Below are positions 6,378-7,183 of a stretch of 7,183 bases of DNA, piece after piece. The DNA comes from Chloroflexota bacterium (lineage in GTDB: Bacteria; Chloroflexota; Dehalococcoidia; SM23-28-2; RBG-16-64-32). Position 1 is the stretch's first letter; the number at the start of each line of letters is the position of its first letter. The notes under the pieces were generated by a model. It worked only from the letters and a program-made list of their open reading frames with translations, was not told the DNA's origin and did no database searches. The stretch spans positions 1-7,183 of the forward strand of contig VBJT01000070.1 of NCBI GenBank assembly GCA_005880075.1, read 5' to 3'. The position numbers were made by a program, and so were the translations under genes.

Positions 6378-7007
6378 CTATTGGACGAAGCGCGGCCTTC
6401 TCGGCGGCAGAAGGTACAGCAGCGTAAGCCCGACGACTATCGTGAGCGCCACCCAGGCGTTGAAAAACGAGACCAGCAGCGCACTCGCGTAGAGCGCGTT
6501 TGACAACAGGTACTGAAGAGTTAGGAATCGAAGGTAGTCCGGCGCCAGGCGTTCGTCCATGAGTCCGCGCGCGTTCCCATACAGCCATACGACGAGCCAA
6601 CCGAATGCCGGAAGAAGCAGATCAAGGGCATAGAGTCTCACGGCGACATCCCGTTGCGATGAATCATCGAGGTATTCGCCGAGGACCGCCGTCGGGAAGG
6701 GAAGGAAGGCGATTGCCATGAGGAAAAGGACATTCAGCATGAGGAAGTAATGATCGGTGCCGGCGAAGAGCCTGAAGAACGAGTGGTGGTTGGCCCAGTA
6801 GATCCCGATCATGACAAAGCTAAGCACATAAGCACCGTAGGACGGCCACAGATCGCCCAGTGCGGACGCGAGACCTCCATTGCCGCTCACATGCGGGACC
6901 CCGATCTCAATGATGAGCAGAGTAATAGCGATCGCGAAGACGCCATCGCTGAAGGCTTCGATGCGCTGGGTCTCGCTTGGGTGGAGATGATCTTCAGTCT
7001 GTGCCAT
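6378..7007 (-). CDS. TMEM175-family (DUF1211) potassium channel-like membrane protein
   Basis: A 209-residue protein with about six hydrophobic helices (near 20-37, 56-75, 85-108, 122-143, 160-180 and 183-200). The family signature is clear in the first helix: R15-x-x-x-FSDGVFAIAITLL (19-31), followed by IEI. Also typical are IGIYWANHHSFFR (67-79) and MAIAFLPFPTAVLGEY (97-112). Characterised bacterial homologues have one six-helix repeat and assemble as tetrameric potassium-permeable channels; the physiological role in bacteria is unclear. I chose the ATG at 7007. A GTG at 7031 with GGGAG four bases upstream would add eight residues, but those codons include TTA and AGA, which look rare here, and overlap a promoter-like element. 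The gene converges with the MFS gene. Confidence 0.88.
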   Translation of the reverse strand: MAQTEDHLHPSETQRIEAFSDGVFAIAITLLIIEIGVPHVSGNGGLASALGDLWPSYGAYVLSFVMIGIYWANHHSFFRLFAGTDHYFLMLNVLFLMAIAFLPFPTAVLGEYLDDSSQRDVAVRLYALDLLLPAFGWLVVWLYGNARGLMDERLAPDYLRFLTLQYLLSNALYASALLVSFFNAWVALTIVVGLTLLYLLPPRRPRFVQ

Positions 7008-7021
7008 TCTGCGCGCCCAAT

Positions 7022-7030
7022 CGTATAACA
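7022..7030 (-). promoter_or_regulatory. Putative extended -10 promoter of the TMEM175-family gene
   Basis: On the minus strand TGTTATACG fits TGn plus a four-of-six -10 hexamer. No convincing -35 is present. Transcription would begin near 7015, only about eight bases before the ATG at 7007, implying an almost leaderless mRNA; that ATG has no Shine-Dalgarno sequence, which is consistent. Confidence 0.33.
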
Positions 7031-7075
7031 CGCAGCTCCCATCGGGCGCAGAACGACCTCATGCGCCGGCGATGT

Positions 7076-7183
7076 TCAGCTCCAGCGGGCCGTACCCGCC
7101 AGCAACCGCCGGATTCGCCGCAGGTCACCTTCCGGCACCCCGCGGACTGTGAGAAGCGAGATCGGGCGGTCGGGCGGCATCTC
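7076..7183 (-). CDS. Possible 3' end of a minus-strand gene (partial at window edge)
   Basis: Reading leftwards from the window edge, one frame stays open for 35 codons and ends at TGA (7076-7078). Its peptide begins EMPPDRPISLLTVRG and ends RRLLAGTARWS. Roughly 85 percent of third positions are G or C, like the confident genes nearby. It lies upstream of and in the same direction as the TMEM175-family gene, with 68 bases between. The piece is too short to assign a family. An opposing frame from ATG at 7061 is also open to the edge, but it has weaker codon bias and no ribosome binding site. Confidence 0.42.
   Translation of the reverse strand, partial: EMPPDRPISLLTVRGVPEGDLRRIRRLLAGTARWS

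Noticed and set aside
7061..7183. Plus-strand frame from ATG at 7061, open to the edge
   Set aside because: No ribosome binding site, weaker third-position GC bias, and it overlaps the better-supported minus-strand frame.

Overview
The window is GC-rich (third codon positions mostly G or C) and looks like the chromosome of a free-living bacterium. No tRNA, rRNA, CRISPR array, transposase or phage gene is visible. A tentative placement is Chloroflexota, perhaps a Dehalococcoidia-type lineage. This rests on my recollection that the mix seen here is common there: a large secreted protein with thrombospondin-3-like calcium repeats and a dockerin-like C-terminus, a YIP1-family membrane protein, and rsmG away from mnmG/parAB. 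No search was possible, so treat it as inference.

Layout from left to right: (1) a minus-strand secreted CAP/SCP-domain protein with a long Pro-rich linker and an unrecognised C-terminal tail (41-901). (2) A 135-bp divergent intergenic region with an extended -10 element and a terminator-like hairpin. (3) rsmG, the 16S rRNA m7G527 methyltransferase (1037-1750, +). (4) A YIP1-family membrane protein (1817-2425, +) followed by a probable intrinsic terminator. (5) A 779-residue secreted multidomain protein with calcium-loop repeats and a paired dockerin-like C-terminus (2659-4998, +). (6) An MFS transporter (5098-6336, +). (7) A convergent minus-strand TMEM175-family channel (6378-7007, -). (8) At the right edge, the probable 3' end of another minus-strand gene (7076-7183).

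Most plus-strand genes are separated by 60-230 bp containing plausible promoters, so they look like single-gene units rather than one operon. I see no shared pathway. rsmG is housekeeping, two genes encode exported proteins, and three encode integral membrane proteins of unknown substrate or uncertain physiology. Several long computed ORFs start upstream of the more likely initiation site; revised starts are given with the ribosome-binding or signal-peptide evidence.

I do not see a clear undescribed system. The items most worth a second look are the architecture of the dockerin-like protein (two related beta-type inserts, one apparently interrupting the core domain), the conserved-looking tail of the CAP protein, and the hairpin right after a probable start site upstream of rsmG.
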